In this document: positions 16,144-26,390 of the stretch, piece after piece | Layout of the letters: each line of letters begins with the position of its first letter | Position numbering within the stretch: position 1 is the stretch's first letter | Notes under the pieces: generated by a model | What the model saw: the letters and a program-made list of their open reading frames with translations, nothing else | Told to the model about the DNA's origin: nothing | Databases searched by the model: none | Virus record (IMG/VR): IMGVR_UViG_3300006919_000119 | Location: 1 to 41,449 of that record | DNA: 41,449 nucleotides | Source of the DNA: a virus | Strand: one strand, 5' to 3' | Position numbers and translations under genes: made by a program

Positions 16144-17769
16144 TTAATCTAACCACGGGTTAACAATCCAAGCGGGTTGATCAAGCATTTCTGGATATAT
16201 GTTTATAAATATTTTATTATACCTTCTAAAATTGTCTGTTCCTTCTGGTCCAAATCTACTAATAGATAATCCACTTTTAAATGGTATTTTTATTTTGACA
16301 GTTTTACTGTCTATCTGCGTTAATTCAATATTGTTAATATCTAAATCACTGTTGTTACTTGTTGAATCAGATATGAAATGATTTACATTATCAGAATCAG
16401 TTGTCCACCCATCTACACCAGCTAAAGGTCCTATAGCTACTGGAGTGTTTTCGCATGGATAATTAAATGTTGGGTCTGGTTGTTGATAACCAGATGGGAT
16501 ATTATAAGTAAAGTTACTGTTATTTTGTATTGTTATTATTTTCCAGACATCTATAAAATCAGTGGAAGCAGTTAAATCCCAGTTTTCATTATTACCTACA
16601 CTAAGATACCAACATAAAGCACTTGGTAAAACCGGCCCACCTGGTTCTATAGTTGGGTAATCAGTTAAAGATAGAAATCTAGCGCCGTCTACATTTGGTT
16701 CTACTTTAAAAGTGTAACCACTTCTCATTATATTACTACCTACAGACCCAACATTTGGGTGGTCTGGATATCCATTACCTCCCATTTGAACTGGATTTGT
16801 TGCTATTAATTGTCCACACAATGTTGAGAGTGTGTTAGGTGCATCAGCTGTAGGTGGATTTTGGTAACTAGTTGTGCCGAAGTTGTTGCTATAGTTAGTA
16901 TAACAAGTTGGTTGAAAACTTAATAAACATCCACACCAATCATCTTGCGTGCTTCCCCAATAGTTAGTGTAAACAGGATTTCCATTAGCGCCTTGAATTA
17001 AAGCATAATTCCAGTCATATACAGGAACTGTTGAAGCACCTGTTGGGGCATACCCATTAATATAACTTTCTTGATTGTCAAAGTTCCAAATAGAAGAAGC
17101 GTGAGATTCTTCTTCGTAATATTGAGCAAAGTATAATCTAACATTATTTATAGTGTCATTATACATTTGATAATTAGAAACAAACACGTCATTGTAAATC
17201 CAAAATGGTGCTGTGTTAGTTTCTACTGGATCTGGTTCAGGTGGTGGAGGAGGCGCAGGCGGGTTACACTGCACGGCCATACCACCAAAGTCTATAGCAA
17301 TTTCTACGTTACTGTTTGGCATAACAAATTCAGGAGTTATACCTACTTCAACTCTTACAACGTTATCACAATTAGCAAAATCAGCGGCTAAAGTATCATA
17401 TATTCTAATAAAATTTATATTAGGGTAAGTAGCATTATCTCCCATAAGAAAATAAACAGCTTGCCCATTAGGATATTGCTGATAACCGCCCGTATCTACA
17501 CCGGTAAAACTAAATTGAGTACCATCGTTTATGTTACTAGGCTCTATCACTGCTCCACTATTATCATAAACACTAACTAATGATCTATCAATACGGTGTC
17601 CTGGATTTGGTTTTATGTCTAAATAATATGTACCTTGCGCGGGTGACCCAGAAAAAATACTACCACTTGGTGGTGTTTGCATTTCTAAATTTTCAGACGA
17701 CATGCCATCGCCAGGGAATTCCTGCGCTGAATAAGGTTGTACTGGTTGGCAATTTACTAAACTAGGCAT
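16144..17769 (-). CDS. Tail-associated protein with poly-Pro linker, aromatic and Asn-rich
   Basis: I take the start as ATG 17769, which sits in the genome's usual GATTATG context, giving 541 residues. A GTG 24 bases upstream would give 549 and a longer overlap with the previous gene. The protein has an N-terminal beta domain, a proline linker (PPAPPPPPEPDP, about residue 175), and a large Tyr/Asn/Pro/Trp-rich region with several Cys (DDWCGCLLSFQPTCYTNY). The C-terminal ~70 residues look like a compact domain (KTVKIKIPFKSGLSI). The aromatic, Asn-rich composition suits a receptor- or glycan-binding tail protein (inference). The 8-base overlap with the nozzle gene and the matching Pro-rich end of that protein suggest the two products touch. 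Confidence 0.75.
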   Translation of the reverse strand: MPSLVNCQPVQPYSAQEFPGDGMSSENLEMQTPPSGSIFSGSPAQGTYYLDIKPNPGHRIDRSLVSVYDNSGAVIEPSNINDGTQFSFTGVDTGGYQQYPNGQAVYFLMGDNATYPNINFIRIYDTLAADFANCDNVVRVEVGITPEFVMPNSNVEIAIDFGGMAVQCNPPAPPPPPEPDPVETNTAPFWIYNDVFVSNYQMYNDTINNVRLYFAQYYEEESHASSIWNFDNQESYINGYAPTGASTVPVYDWNYALIQGANGNPVYTNYWGSTQDDWCGCLLSFQPTCYTNYSNNFGTTSYQNPPTADAPNTLSTLCGQLIATNPVQMGGNGYPDHPNVGSVGSNIMRSGYTFKVEPNVDGARFLSLTDYPTIEPGGPVLPSALCWYLSVGNNENWDLTASTDFIDVWKIITIQNNSNFTYNIPSGYQQPDPTFNYPCENTPVAIGPLAGVDGWTTDSDNVNHFISDSTSNNSDLDINNIELTQIDSKTVKIKIPFKSGLSISRFGPEGTDNFRRYNKIFINIYPEMLDQPAWIVNPWLD

Positions 17770-20700
17770 AATCGTTGTTTGTGTTTTGATCACTAGGATC
17801 GTTATCTGTTCTATTCATTATTGTAAGCGTAAACGTTTGCGGTGGTGTTGGTGGATCAGTTTCTGTGTCTGGTGGATCAGCATCTGGTAAATCTACCACA
17901 GTAGGCGAACCAATACCTTGAACTGTAAACTCACTTGTATCTAAGTTTTCAAGACTTGTTTCTAACCCGCATATCTTATTAAACCATTTATTTTCTTTAT
18001 CAACAAACCAAGTTATTTTACCTTCTTGCAAATCAGTTTGTATATTAGAAACCCACCAACCATTTTTAGGTACTAAATTGTAATACTCGCCGTCTGTATA
18101 ACTAATATTATCTACTACCTGTGAAGTAAATTGATCTACCCTTGCTTGTGACCCTTCGTAGTTCATAGCTTTGAATGATTTAACCTGCCCTGGCACATCA
18201 TTAAACATTATGGTTAAAGTTGATTGAGAGCCGGCTGTTATTTCAGTTGCTCCGTAAAATAAATTTCTATTATTAACTTCACCGTCTTCACCAAACGTGT
18301 CTGTATAATGTTTGTATATTGTACCTTTTTTAACTGTTAAGTATTTACCAGAAACTGAAACACCTTGATCTGGTATAAACGATTTAAAGCTAGACCAACC
18401 TTTGCCACCCTCATTAAATGAAACCATTGTTTGATTACTAACGCCTAAGTTATACTCACCACTAACACTGTCAAATGTACCTAATAATCTAGTTCCATAA
18501 CCATTTACTCCTGTTATATTTTCTCTAAACCAAGTTTTCATACCAACATTTGATATAGGTGTTATACCATCCATAGATATTCTAAGTACGGCGCCTCTTT
18601 GTGAGTCAGTACAGTATAATCTATAATTATCTTTAGCTAATGATTCAGGATTTTTTGATATACCATAGTCACCTAAAAATGTAGATACCGTACCCAGCAC
18701 TCTATCTGTAGCAACTATGTTCGGATCATTATCAGCCATAAATACAGCTTCTTTATTAGCTTGTACTTTTAGTATTCTATCTTCACAAAACACTACAACA
18801 TTAGTATCTCTAGTTTTTAAAGCTTGAACTGTTCCGTACTCTGGGTTTAAATCTTTTATTATTTTTTCACCCATGTTAAATTCATTAAGATCATTAACGC
18901 CCGATGTAGTATTATATAATCCTGAGAAAATTAAACTGCTTGATCTTTCTTCTTTTCCGTATTCATTTAAAGTTGTGGATACTCTGACACCATTATCTAT
19001 TTGTGGCGCGTTAAAGTCATCTCGTATCCTATCTGACTCTACACCATTACCAAATGAATAGCAGTTATGCCAACCAAGTTTTACTTTATACTTGTAAACG
19101 TCTTTATCTATTTTATAATATCCAGTGGGATTAGTAAGCGTTACAGCTAGACCAGATATAGTACCCTCAATCCAAGAGGTATCTGTCAATATTGGTATAG
19201 TGCCACCATCACCTACAACTGCTGAAACAAAAACACCTGGTGGTATACCTTCTCCAGTTATTAACATGCCATCTACAAGATCCGTTGTGTCTGCTAAAAG
19301 CGCTAGTCCAAAATTAAAACTTAAAGTTGTTGTAAAAGATGCTTGTGGTGTGTACGTGCAATTTTCTCCACTAGTTGGCGCTACATAATAATCTTCAACA
19401 ACACTCCTTGTTTGTAGTCCACTACTATGTTCAAATACTATTGTGTCTCCTATACCTATACCAAATGAATGTAGACCTACAGCATCTGTTCCTTCTTGTT
19501 CACTCATGGTAACACTAGAAGATACCACTTTTATGATTACACCATCCTCTAAATATTCAGCTCCACCGACCATTATATTGTAATACTGTTGACCATTCTC
19601 TGTGTTAATAGTTAAATCATCAATTATTGTATTACCAGTTAAAGGATCTATTCTTTCAACAAAAACTCTAGACTTTAAAGGCGCATAAGCTAGTGTATTA
19701 CCTTCTTTTAATTTCATAGGTAATGCGTGTGTAGCTTCGTAGTATAAATCTAAGTCAGCATCTTCTTTTGGCTCTGTTTCCCAAACTGCCCTGTCTTCTT
19801 CTACTTCTACTTCTTCACCACCTGATATGACGCCTGGTTTTAGTATTTTTATTTTAATACCACCGTGTGTACCATCATGCTTAGCCCAACCTCTAGGGTC
19901 AAAATCTTCCGGAATAACACCTATATTAGTAGGTAAGCCCGTTTCCTTGTCTACCCTTCTAAATTCAAATCTTATTGACTCTCTAGTACAAACTTTAGAA
20001 TCACCGTATGTTCCGTATCCATCATATACAGATTCTGAAACGTTGCATTGTCCACATATCTTGTTGAACCTGTTGTTGCATGGGTCACCATTAAAAGCAT
20101 AGTCATTGTTACCAGTATCATTAGCTAGTACACCAACTCTTAGCTCCATAGGTCCTAAGCCCAACGCATCTCCAAGCATGTCAAAATTTAAATTTTGCCA
20201 GCACGGTGCATTTTGAACACCAAATTCATCAGCACAAGTTTGATTTTCACCTGAGAAATTAACGCCATCATAATCACTATCACCGTATTGCAGACCACTC
20301 CATATATTTAGTGGCTCACTACGTTTCTCTGTATCTTCACAGCCACTATCCCCGTCTCCATAATTGGCAGCTCTTCTTAGCCAACCAAAATTTCTACTAG
20401 CTTGAGGTATTGTTTTTTGTACAGGTATAATAATATCATCGTCTTCCGGATGAGTGGTTATAACTTTATACACATGTGCTTCGCCATTATCAGATTCGTC
20501 ATTTACGAAAGAGAAGTAAGTACCACTAGCTGAGTCACCTGCAAAATAATTATATATAGCACCCGCAACAGGGTTGCCAGCATCAATGCCCCAATTACCT
20601 AGCTTACTAAGAACCATCCTACCTAAACCTTCTGAAGCGTATCCTTCATCTAATGCTGTAGGTTTGTAATTATAAATAGCAGGGGCATCTACGTAACCTA

Positions 20701-23700
20701 TACTACCACTTTCTGCCTGCGAGTCATTAGTGACTATAAATTCTTGGCCAGGAGAAACAGTTTGGACACCTTGCTCTGTGGTAGTGTTAATATCAGTTCC
20801 ATACTCTTTAAGTTGAAATTGATTAGCTCTAGCTCCATCTAAAAACACTAAATGCTCGTTAGCTAAGTTTGAACCATCTGGCCCTACATTTTCATATCCA
20901 TATTCATCAGAAAATCTATGAAACATTTTATATGTCTGCCAAAATTGATAAGTTATTTGAGCATAATTAATAGTTCCCTTTAAGTTCATGTCATTAAATT
21001 GACCATCATCCCCATTTATTTCCCCATCCGCCGAATTATACGGCATGTCATTATGATCATCACCAGTAACTGAGTGGTTACATCCTAAAGCAAAAAAGTG
21101 GGCCTGTCTAGAATCATATTGAGTATCATCATCACCATTATTATTTTGAAAAGTATAAGATGCATCTCCACTATGAGGATGAGTTTGTGAAAATCTACCC
21201 CAACCCCACCATTCATAAGGATTTGTAGGGTCTGTATATATCCTAGGATCACCATCATATATACCAGTTGTAAAATTACTCATTAAACCAGTTGTAGCGT
21301 CATATATATCCGTATTACCCTCATCACCAGTTCTTGAATACGGCCCTTGTTTAGCTGGGCTAAACTGCTGTGAGTCTACATAATTTATTGTGAACTGAAA
21401 TATCTCAAAGAAAGTTAAACCGCTTTCAGACGTTATCTCTATCGTCTCTTCAGTTGTTTCATCTTTTTCTATAAGAACAAAAAATCTTCCATCAAATTCT
21501 GGCTTATTTTCTATAACATCTTCTTTGAATTCAAAATAATACTGTAAACATTGAGTAGCGCAATCACCATCTATAGGATAACCCATAGCCGCAAATCTAT
21601 TTACCATATCAGCGGATCCTAGAAATGAACTATCATATGTTACTACACCTACTTCATTTTCAAGTTGTGCCGCTGGCTTCACATAATGATGTGTTACTTT
21701 TTTATAATCACCACTGTTTAATCTGTTAAATACACCACCAGAAGCTATATTTTCTGTTTGACCCACAACTCTAACAAAAAGTTGCCCTCTTTTATTTTCT
21801 CCATACAAGTTTAAAAAACCTTGCCAAGAACTATTTGGCACTTCTATTCTAGTGTTTGTTGGTGATGTTAAAAGAAATGGTTCATTTATCTGTGGGTCAG
21901 CTGCACCAATTGGTGACTCAGAGCCAGCATCAGTTGGGTCCCCAGTTATATTCACCAATCCTAAATTTCTTGTATCTGTTTTTATGAAATCAGGAGCTTC
22001 ATTTTTAATATCTATTATTTTATACCTAGCCTTATCTAATATAGCGTCATCACTTCCGTGGGCCTTTTTTAAATATAAATAAGTTTCAAGATCAACCTTG
22101 TTTCTATCTGCAGACGGAAAAGATAACCATATGTTATTTTCTTTTTTAGCTTTATACCATCTGTCTAATACAAGATTATAGTATTCATTACTAGTTTCTT
22201 TAACGTAATATTTTACGTATTCCATCCAAGTCATAGACGATGGATCACCGCCCGGCAAACCTGGTTTATCCCATACCTGCTTAACAGATAACTTATTCGC
22301 TTGAGCGCAAAGCTCTTTAGGTATAGTTAATTCGTCTGTTGAGGCAAAAAACTCCTCATCACCAAAAACATCAATTCCTGAAGTTATTTTATTTGATGCT
22401 ATAACCGGTGTTTCTCTACCATATATATCTCCAAATACCATACCAACCTTGTAGTCTCTAATTGTTTTAACCGATCTTTTAGGTTGATTATCAACTGACT
22501 CGCTTACTACATCTTGATTTAATCCAACTGGATATTTTAAATCAAATCCTTGAGTAAAGTTACCATATAGTACTCTACTTCCGGTTATCTCTTGGGCTAA
22601 AGCAATTCTAGGTACGTTATCAAAAGTTCTTAACGTTTGGTTAGATGGTAAAACTCTATGTATAGTTTCTGACTTTATCTCTAATGCACCTGTTCCTAAA
22701 GAACTTTGAGTTGCATCATTGTTATCTAAATTACCATCAGGCGTAAACAGCTCCCATTCACCGTCTCTTATTTTTTTAATACTTTTTATTGTGTATACGT
22801 TTGGTGAATCAGTAGACTTATATAGTATCTCTACCTCAATTATATCTAAAGATCTATCAGTGTAATACGGTATAAAATCTTTTATAGTTAATTTTTTAAT
22901 AGTGTTAACCATACCTAGATTATAACCTTTTACGGGATCGTAATCAAATAAACCTGGATCAAATGCTAATTCGGACCAAGGAGAAAAAGCTGAGTATTCA
23001 CCATCTTCGTATTTATATCTATATCCAAACCTTGCAAACTTTAATTCAAACTTAGAATCTTTATCATTAGCAAGCCTGAATGACCAATCGTGCATACTAT
23101 TGCTAGGTAAATAATTAGGTGCCTTTATTATTTCTACTTTTATTAGATCCGTAGGTGATTCAGATAGTTCTAAACTAGGGTAACCATTATAATACCCTAA
23201 GAACTTAACTTTAAAAATTACCGGAGTAAAACCTTCTTCAACCTCCTCTTGTGACACAACAAAAATATCTCCTATTTCAAAAGGTACTTGACTTAAATTT
23301 GGTATAGTATCGCCATAGTAATGTAAGATATCAGGAGTAGAGTCAATAGCTGTTGAACCTATAAATGCTGTGGTACCAACCATACTTTCTACGTCCTCTT
23401 GAATATCCCATAAACTAGTTAAAGTTTCAGTGTCACTGTCACCCTCTATAGTTGTTGAGTAAAACTCGCTTACAGAGAATTCTAATTCTGCATCATCTTT
23501 TAATTCAACATCTATCGTTGGTGGAGTTTTAGGCGCTGGCCTTAAAACAGTAATATGCTCTTCTAGTAAATCGCTATTTAAACCAGTTAGCTCTAACGAC
23601 CCTGCATCTGCCAACTCCTCTGTATTAGGATTAGTTATAAATAATTTAGTATGTGAAGTCCCATCAACATTAGTACCTTTTTTACATCTTTCTATATTTA

Positions 23701-24490
23701 TTTTTTTTGGCTCAGTTTTTCCGTCTGTCCAAAATAATAAATTATCTATTATGTTTATTCCTGTAATAAGTTGCTTTTTAGAAAAATGTAAAGCTCTAGG
23801 GTGAGTAAATCTAGCATGAGTAAAGTTAGCCCATGTAGCATCAGCAGTATTTATTTGATCGTATAAATGTATTGTATTACCATCTATTTTTTTTATTTTA
23901 ACTGTAGCAAAATTACCAACATTTGCTGAGTCGGTAAATTCTATAGTCATACCTTCTCTTATTTTTGCTGGAAGAGTAGATATAGCATTGAACGTAGTTA
24001 TAGTGCCAGTTGGTGCTTCGTTGTCTGAAGCATCTCCATTGTTATTACCCCATACATTAATTATAGGTGTTTGTAGTCCCCACCTATCCACGACTACAGG
24101 GGCATTTAAATTAGTTTTAACACTATGCTCTACTATAGTATCTATTTTTATTATTTCAGTAGTTGAAGTATAATCAGCTGCTAAAAATATATCTGTTGTA
24201 AAAAAGAAATAACCCGAGTCAGTTTTTTCGTGAGCAATAGAACCTATACAAGTAAAGTCAGTATCAACAAAACTAGCGGATAAAGTATCACCCGTTGCTG
24301 TACCGATGCTAATATTGCCTTGTAAATTTTGTACGACCCCAGCATCTCCAATACCATCACCTTCACCGCTTCCAGCTGTGGTTCTAACTTGGATATTCAT
24401 TGCATCTCTATATTCACCTTGCTGAACTAAACGCTCATCAAGATCTTTATTCATCTTTCCACCCGTAAAACCATGTTTAATTTCTCCCAT
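17762..24490 (-). CDS. Giant tail nozzle / stabilisation-type protein (2242 aa)
   Basis: The N-terminus carries a signature I associate with large tail stabilisation or nozzle proteins of marine podovirus-like phages: GFTGGKMNKDLDERLVQQG then EYRDAMNIQV (about residues 8-37). Many strand-rich repeats follow, a Cys-rich stretch (about 1380-1505) and a region reading DRILKVQANKEAVFMAD. The C-terminus is proline- and acid-rich (DLPDADPPDTETDPPTPP). It is much longer than T7 gp12 (794 aa), so extra domains have probably been inserted; the Gly/Asp/Tyr-rich middle (about 1080-1400) is the likely insertion. It directly follows the two adaptor candidates, the order expected for a short-tail nozzle. 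Virion role is well supported; exact equivalence to T7 gp12 or P22 gp10 is inferred. Confidence 0.8.
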   Translation of the reverse strand: MGEIKHGFTGGKMNKDLDERLVQQGEYRDAMNIQVRTTAGSGEGDGIGDAGVVQNLQGNISIGTATGDTLSASFVDTDFTCIGSIAHEKTDSGYFFFTTDIFLAADYTSTTEIIKIDTIVEHSVKTNLNAPVVVDRWGLQTPIINVWGNNNGDASDNEAPTGTITTFNAISTLPAKIREGMTIEFTDSANVGNFATVKIKKIDGNTIHLYDQINTADATWANFTHARFTHPRALHFSKKQLITGINIIDNLLFWTDGKTEPKKINIERCKKGTNVDGTSHTKLFITNPNTEELADAGSLELTGLNSDLLEEHITVLRPAPKTPPTIDVELKDDAELEFSVSEFYSTTIEGDSDTETLTSLWDIQEDVESMVGTTAFIGSTAIDSTPDILHYYGDTIPNLSQVPFEIGDIFVVSQEEVEEGFTPVIFKVKFLGYYNGYPSLELSESPTDLIKVEIIKAPNYLPSNSMHDWSFRLANDKDSKFELKFARFGYRYKYEDGEYSAFSPWSELAFDPGLFDYDPVKGYNLGMVNTIKKLTIKDFIPYYTDRSLDIIEVEILYKSTDSPNVYTIKSIKKIRDGEWELFTPDGNLDNNDATQSSLGTGALEIKSETIHRVLPSNQTLRTFDNVPRIALAQEITGSRVLYGNFTQGFDLKYPVGLNQDVVSESVDNQPKRSVKTIRDYKVGMVFGDIYGRETPVIASNKITSGIDVFGDEEFFASTDELTIPKELCAQANKLSVKQVWDKPGLPGGDPSSMTWMEYVKYYVKETSNEYYNLVLDRWYKAKKENNIWLSFPSADRNKVDLETYLYLKKAHGSDDAILDKARYKIIDIKNEAPDFIKTDTRNLGLVNITGDPTDAGSESPIGAADPQINEPFLLTSPTNTRIEVPNSSWQGFLNLYGENKRGQLFVRVVGQTENIASGGVFNRLNSGDYKKVTHHYVKPAAQLENEVGVVTYDSSFLGSADMVNRFAAMGYPIDGDCATQCLQYYFEFKEDVIENKPEFDGRFFVLIEKDETTEETIEITSESGLTFFEIFQFTINYVDSQQFSPAKQGPYSRTGDEGNTDIYDATTGLMSNFTTGIYDGDPRIYTDPTNPYEWWGWGRFSQTHPHSGDASYTFQNNNGDDDTQYDSRQAHFFALGCNHSVTGDDHNDMPYNSADGEINGDDGQFNDMNLKGTINYAQITYQFWQTYKMFHRFSDEYGYENVGPDGSNLANEHLVFLDGARANQFQLKEYGTDINTTTEQGVQTVSPGQEFIVTNDSQAESGSIGYVDAPAIYNYKPTALDEGYASEGLGRMVLSKLGNWGIDAGNPVAGAIYNYFAGDSASGTYFSFVNDESDNGEAHVYKVITTHPEDDDIIIPVQKTIPQASRNFGWLRRAANYGDGDSGCEDTEKRSEPLNIWSGLQYGDSDYDGVNFSGENQTCADEFGVQNAPCWQNLNFDMLGDALGLGPMELRVGVLANDTGNNDYAFNGDPCNNRFNKICGQCNVSESVYDGYGTYGDSKVCTRESIRFEFRRVDKETGLPTNIGVIPEDFDPRGWAKHDGTHGGIKIKILKPGVISGGEEVEVEEDRAVWETEPKEDADLDLYYEATHALPMKLKEGNTLAYAPLKSRVFVERIDPLTGNTIIDDLTINTENGQQYYNIMVGGAEYLEDGVIIKVVSSSVTMSEQEGTDAVGLHSFGIGIGDTIVFEHSSGLQTRSVVEDYYVAPTSGENCTYTPQASFTTTLSFNFGLALLADTTDLVDGMLITGEGIPPGVFVSAVVGDGGTIPILTDTSWIEGTISGLAVTLTNPTGYYKIDKDVYKYKVKLGWHNCYSFGNGVESDRIRDDFNAPQIDNGVRVSTTLNEYGKEERSSSLIFSGLYNTTSGVNDLNEFNMGEKIIKDLNPEYGTVQALKTRDTNVVVFCEDRILKVQANKEAVFMADNDPNIVATDRVLGTVSTFLGDYGISKNPESLAKDNYRLYCTDSQRGAVLRISMDGITPISNVGMKTWFRENITGVNGYGTRLLGTFDSVSGEYNLGVSNQTMVSFNEGGKGWSSFKSFIPDQGVSVSGKYLTVKKGTIYKHYTDTFGEDGEVNNRNLFYGATEITAGSQSTLTIMFNDVPGQVKSFKAMNYEGSQARVDQFTSQVVDNISYTDGEYYNLVPKNGWWVSNIQTDLQEGKITWFVDKENKWFNKICGLETSLENLDTSEFTVQGIGSPTVVDLPDADPPDTETDPPTPPQTFTLTIMNRTDNDPSDQNTNNDYA

Positions 24491-24494
24491 AATT

Positions 24495-25397
24495 TTATTT
24501 TATTTGTTTACCCATTCCTTTTAGAACTTGCGTAAATTCTTCTATCTTAATATTTGATAATCTAATTTTTGCCTTTCTGGTTTCAGCAAACCTTTCTTTC
24601 TTAAATCTAGCAACTAAATATTCTGGTATATTAGATCTTGTGGATAATACGCCATACGCTATATGTTTGTAACAAGCTTCTTCGCAAAACTTATGTACAA
24701 CCATCTCTGAATCTTTACCTAATCCATCACTAACATAATGTAGCGTTACAGTTACACCAGCTAATGCTGAGCCAAAATTAATCACGCCCCTTGCGTTATC
24801 TATAAAATAACTACCATTTATTTGTGTATGCTCTGGATCCAAACCATACCTTCTACCTTGTGGGCTTATCTCTGTATCGGTAACATAATTAATATCATAC
24901 AAATGATAATTAACTGGTGTTTGATCCGTAAAATTACTAGATGTATCACTAGGTGTTTGCTCAGTTAGTATATTACCAGTGCCATCACTATCAGTATCTG
25001 TATATTGATAAACACCATCTCCATCTTGAGTTATAGCAAAAGGATCTGAAGTTTTTCTAGCTGGATATAAAACTCTTTCTATACCATCACTACCAACTCT
25101 AACTATCTTAATATAATTAACATAATCTTGAGGTAATATCATAGATAAACTATTAGGTACTTCTATTTCTTGACTTTTAAAAGATCTAAGTATATCGTAA
25201 GATAATTCTTGTATTGCACGCATAGCGTGAAACTGAACATCTGTTCTATTTATTTTAGATATTATTTTTCCTTCACCCACGTATATATACATAAATGCGT
25301 TTATAAGATTCTCTAATGTAACAAACTGATAGTTACCGTAGTTAGCGCTTGAACCTGTATAATATTGATATTCATTTGTTCCGTCTAATAATCCCAT
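24495..25397 (-). CDS. Head-tail adaptor / neck protein candidate
   Basis: The 300-residue product has a helical N-terminal segment (RTDVQFHAMRAIQELSYDIL, 51-70), then SLSMILPQDYVNYIKIVRVG (about 83-102), a pattern I associate with portal-adjacent adaptor or tail-tube-A-like proteins. A variable loop in the middle contains a calcium-loop motif D134-T-D-S-D-G139. The C-terminus is helical and basic (KERFAETRKAKIRLSNIKIEEF). It lies between the other adaptor candidate and the nozzle gene with gaps of 2-4 bases. A role as the ring between portal and nozzle is likely from position; the fold is not proven. Confidence 0.75.
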   Translation of the reverse strand: MGLLDGTNEYQYYTGSSANYGNYQFVTLENLINAFMYIYVGEGKIISKINRTDVQFHAMRAIQELSYDILRSFKSQEIEVPNSLSMILPQDYVNYIKIVRVGSDGIERVLYPARKTSDPFAITQDGDGVYQYTDTDSDGTGNILTEQTPSDTSSNFTDQTPVNYHLYDINYVTDTEISPQGRRYGLDPEHTQINGSYFIDNARGVINFGSALAGVTVTLHYVSDGLGKDSEMVVHKFCEEACYKHIAYGVLSTRSNIPEYLVARFKKERFAETRKAKIRLSNIKIEEFTQVLKGMGKQIK

Positions 25398-25399
25398 AA

Positions 25400-26131
25400 T
25401 TAACTATTTTGTTGTTGTTTCATTAATTGTATATCTTGAACACCAGCTTGCTGTATTTCTGGTTTCTGTATTGTTACACCAGCTAACATTAATATTCTTG
25501 ATACTAAATTTTCTTCTTCACCTACATGTAATTGAAAGTCAGTTGAATTAGTAGCGTTATATAAAGCTTTTTCATTTGTAACTACATAAGCCCAATTAGG
25601 TGCTGATGGCGCTGAATAATAACTTACTTCAAAAGCTTCTGCGTCAACTTGACCATCACCATTTGTATCCACGTTCCAAGTAGCCGCTGATGCAGCTGGA
25701 TAAACTGTTACGCTACCAGAATCTTCTCTAACAAAAACAGATCTTGTTAGAACGGCTTTAGTTAAAGGATTTCCTTCTGTAAATGTTATTTGAGTTTTAT
25801 TAACTTGAGATAATTGAGTTCCATTTGCTCTAGTAATACTTATTATTTTATGGATAGATGGTAAAGCTAAATTAGCAGCTGCTACATTAACTGTAGTATC
25901 AATATGAAAAGGATGTAGTTTTTCTTCTAACATTTCAACTTCATCTGCGTATAGCATTTGATCGTTTGGTTTTCTTTGAGCACCTTTAAAACCGTGAAAG
26001 TAATTATCAAATATTTCATTTTGGGCTTTATCCGCAAATAGATTAAATTCTTGAGGTGTTATATAACCTCTCTGTTCTTTATTAGCTAGCGCTAATACTT
26101 TTTGATATACATTATCTATAGTTACAGCCAT
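25400..26131 (-). CDS. Head completion / adaptor protein candidate
   Basis: The first 45 residues contain a motif I recall from neck-region proteins of Bacteroidetes and marine phages (EQRGYITPQEFNLFADKAQ then NEIFDNYF). A strand-rich middle follows, with a calcium-loop-like D155-T-N-G-D-G-Q-V-D163, and the C-terminus is Gln-rich. Length is 243 residues. It follows the head module and precedes the second adaptor candidate, so connecting portal and tail is the likely job. The start has the ATAATTATG context, 2 bases after the 55-aa gene. Confidence 0.75.
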   Translation of the reverse strand: MAVTIDNVYQKVLALANKEQRGYITPQEFNLFADKAQNEIFDNYFHGFKGAQRKPNDQMLYADEVEMLEEKLHPFHIDTTVNVAAANLALPSIHKIISITRANGTQLSQVNKTQITFTEGNPLTKAVLTRSVFVREDSGSVTVYPAASAATWNVDTNGDGQVDAEAFEVSYYSAPSAPNWAYVVTNEKALYNATNSTDFQLHVGEEENLVSRILMLAGVTIQKPEIQQAGVQDIQLMKQQQNS

Positions 26132-26133
26132 AA

Positions 26134-26301
26134 TTATTTTTGTTTATGATAAGGAAACTGTTTATTAAGCCAAGCTTTTCTTTTATTACAACCGCATTCT
26201 TTATAGCCAGTAGCCCTCATTGCTAATTGAGTTAAAGACTTTACGCCAGTAGCTCGAGTAATTTTCTCAACAGTGTCCCCAAGTCCTTTTGATTTACTCA
26301 T
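26134..26301 (-). CDS. 55-aa conserved CGC-N-KRK protein
   Basis: This short frame reads MSKSKGLGDTVEKITRATG at the start and ends with ECGCNKRKAWLNKQFPYHKQK apart from small flanks. The pattern G-L-G-D-T-[IV]-x-K-[IV]-T-x-A-T-G followed by CGCxxRKxxLNxxFPY is one I remember in many small proteins of Bacteroidetes and marine phages; its function is unknown. The CGC pair may bind metal. It is preceded by a terminator and an A/T-rich, promoter-like leader, and lies 2 bases before the adaptor gene, so it may be the first gene of the tail operon. Confidence 0.8.
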   Translation of the reverse strand: MSKSKGLGDTVEKITRATGVKSLTQLAMRATGYKECGCNKRKAWLNKQFPYHKQK

Positions 26302-26317
26302 ATTATTATATTTTATA

Positions 26318-26350
26318 CTATATTATAGTCACATGATAAAGTGAAAGGTT
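26318..26350 (-). promoter_or_regulatory. Possible promoter for the tail operon
   Basis: Between the terminator and the 55-aa gene the minus strand has a TATAAT box (26327-26322) in an A/T-rich leader. A TTTCAC hexamer lies only 13 bases upstream, too close for a standard sigma70 pair, and no Bacteroidetes TAnnTTTG box is seen. Location after a strong terminator is the main support; the call is weak. Confidence 0.25.
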
Positions 26351-26360
26351 AGCACTTAAA

Positions 26361-26390
26361 TAAAAATAGCCACCCGTAATGAGTGGCTAT
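26361..26390 (-). terminator. Intrinsic terminator after the 283-aa gene
   Basis: A perfect 8-bp stem (ATAGCCAC 26366-26373 with GTGGCTAT 26383-26390) closes a 9-base loop. On the minus strand the stem is followed at once by TTTTTATTTAA. It lies 20 bases past the stop of the 283-aa gene and marks the end of the head transcript. Confidence 0.85.

Noticed and set aside
17762-17815. A possible programmed frameshift fusing the nozzle protein to the next gene
   Set aside because: The frames overlap by about 50 bases but no X-XXY-YYZ slippery heptamer is in phase, and a normal ATG in the usual context (17769) explains the downstream gene.
26349-26390. A CIRCE-like heat-shock operator (TTAGCACTT with a later GAGTGGCTA)
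   Set aside because: The second half does not match GAGTGCTAA, spacing is wrong, and the site is far from groEL; the second half is part of the terminator stem.
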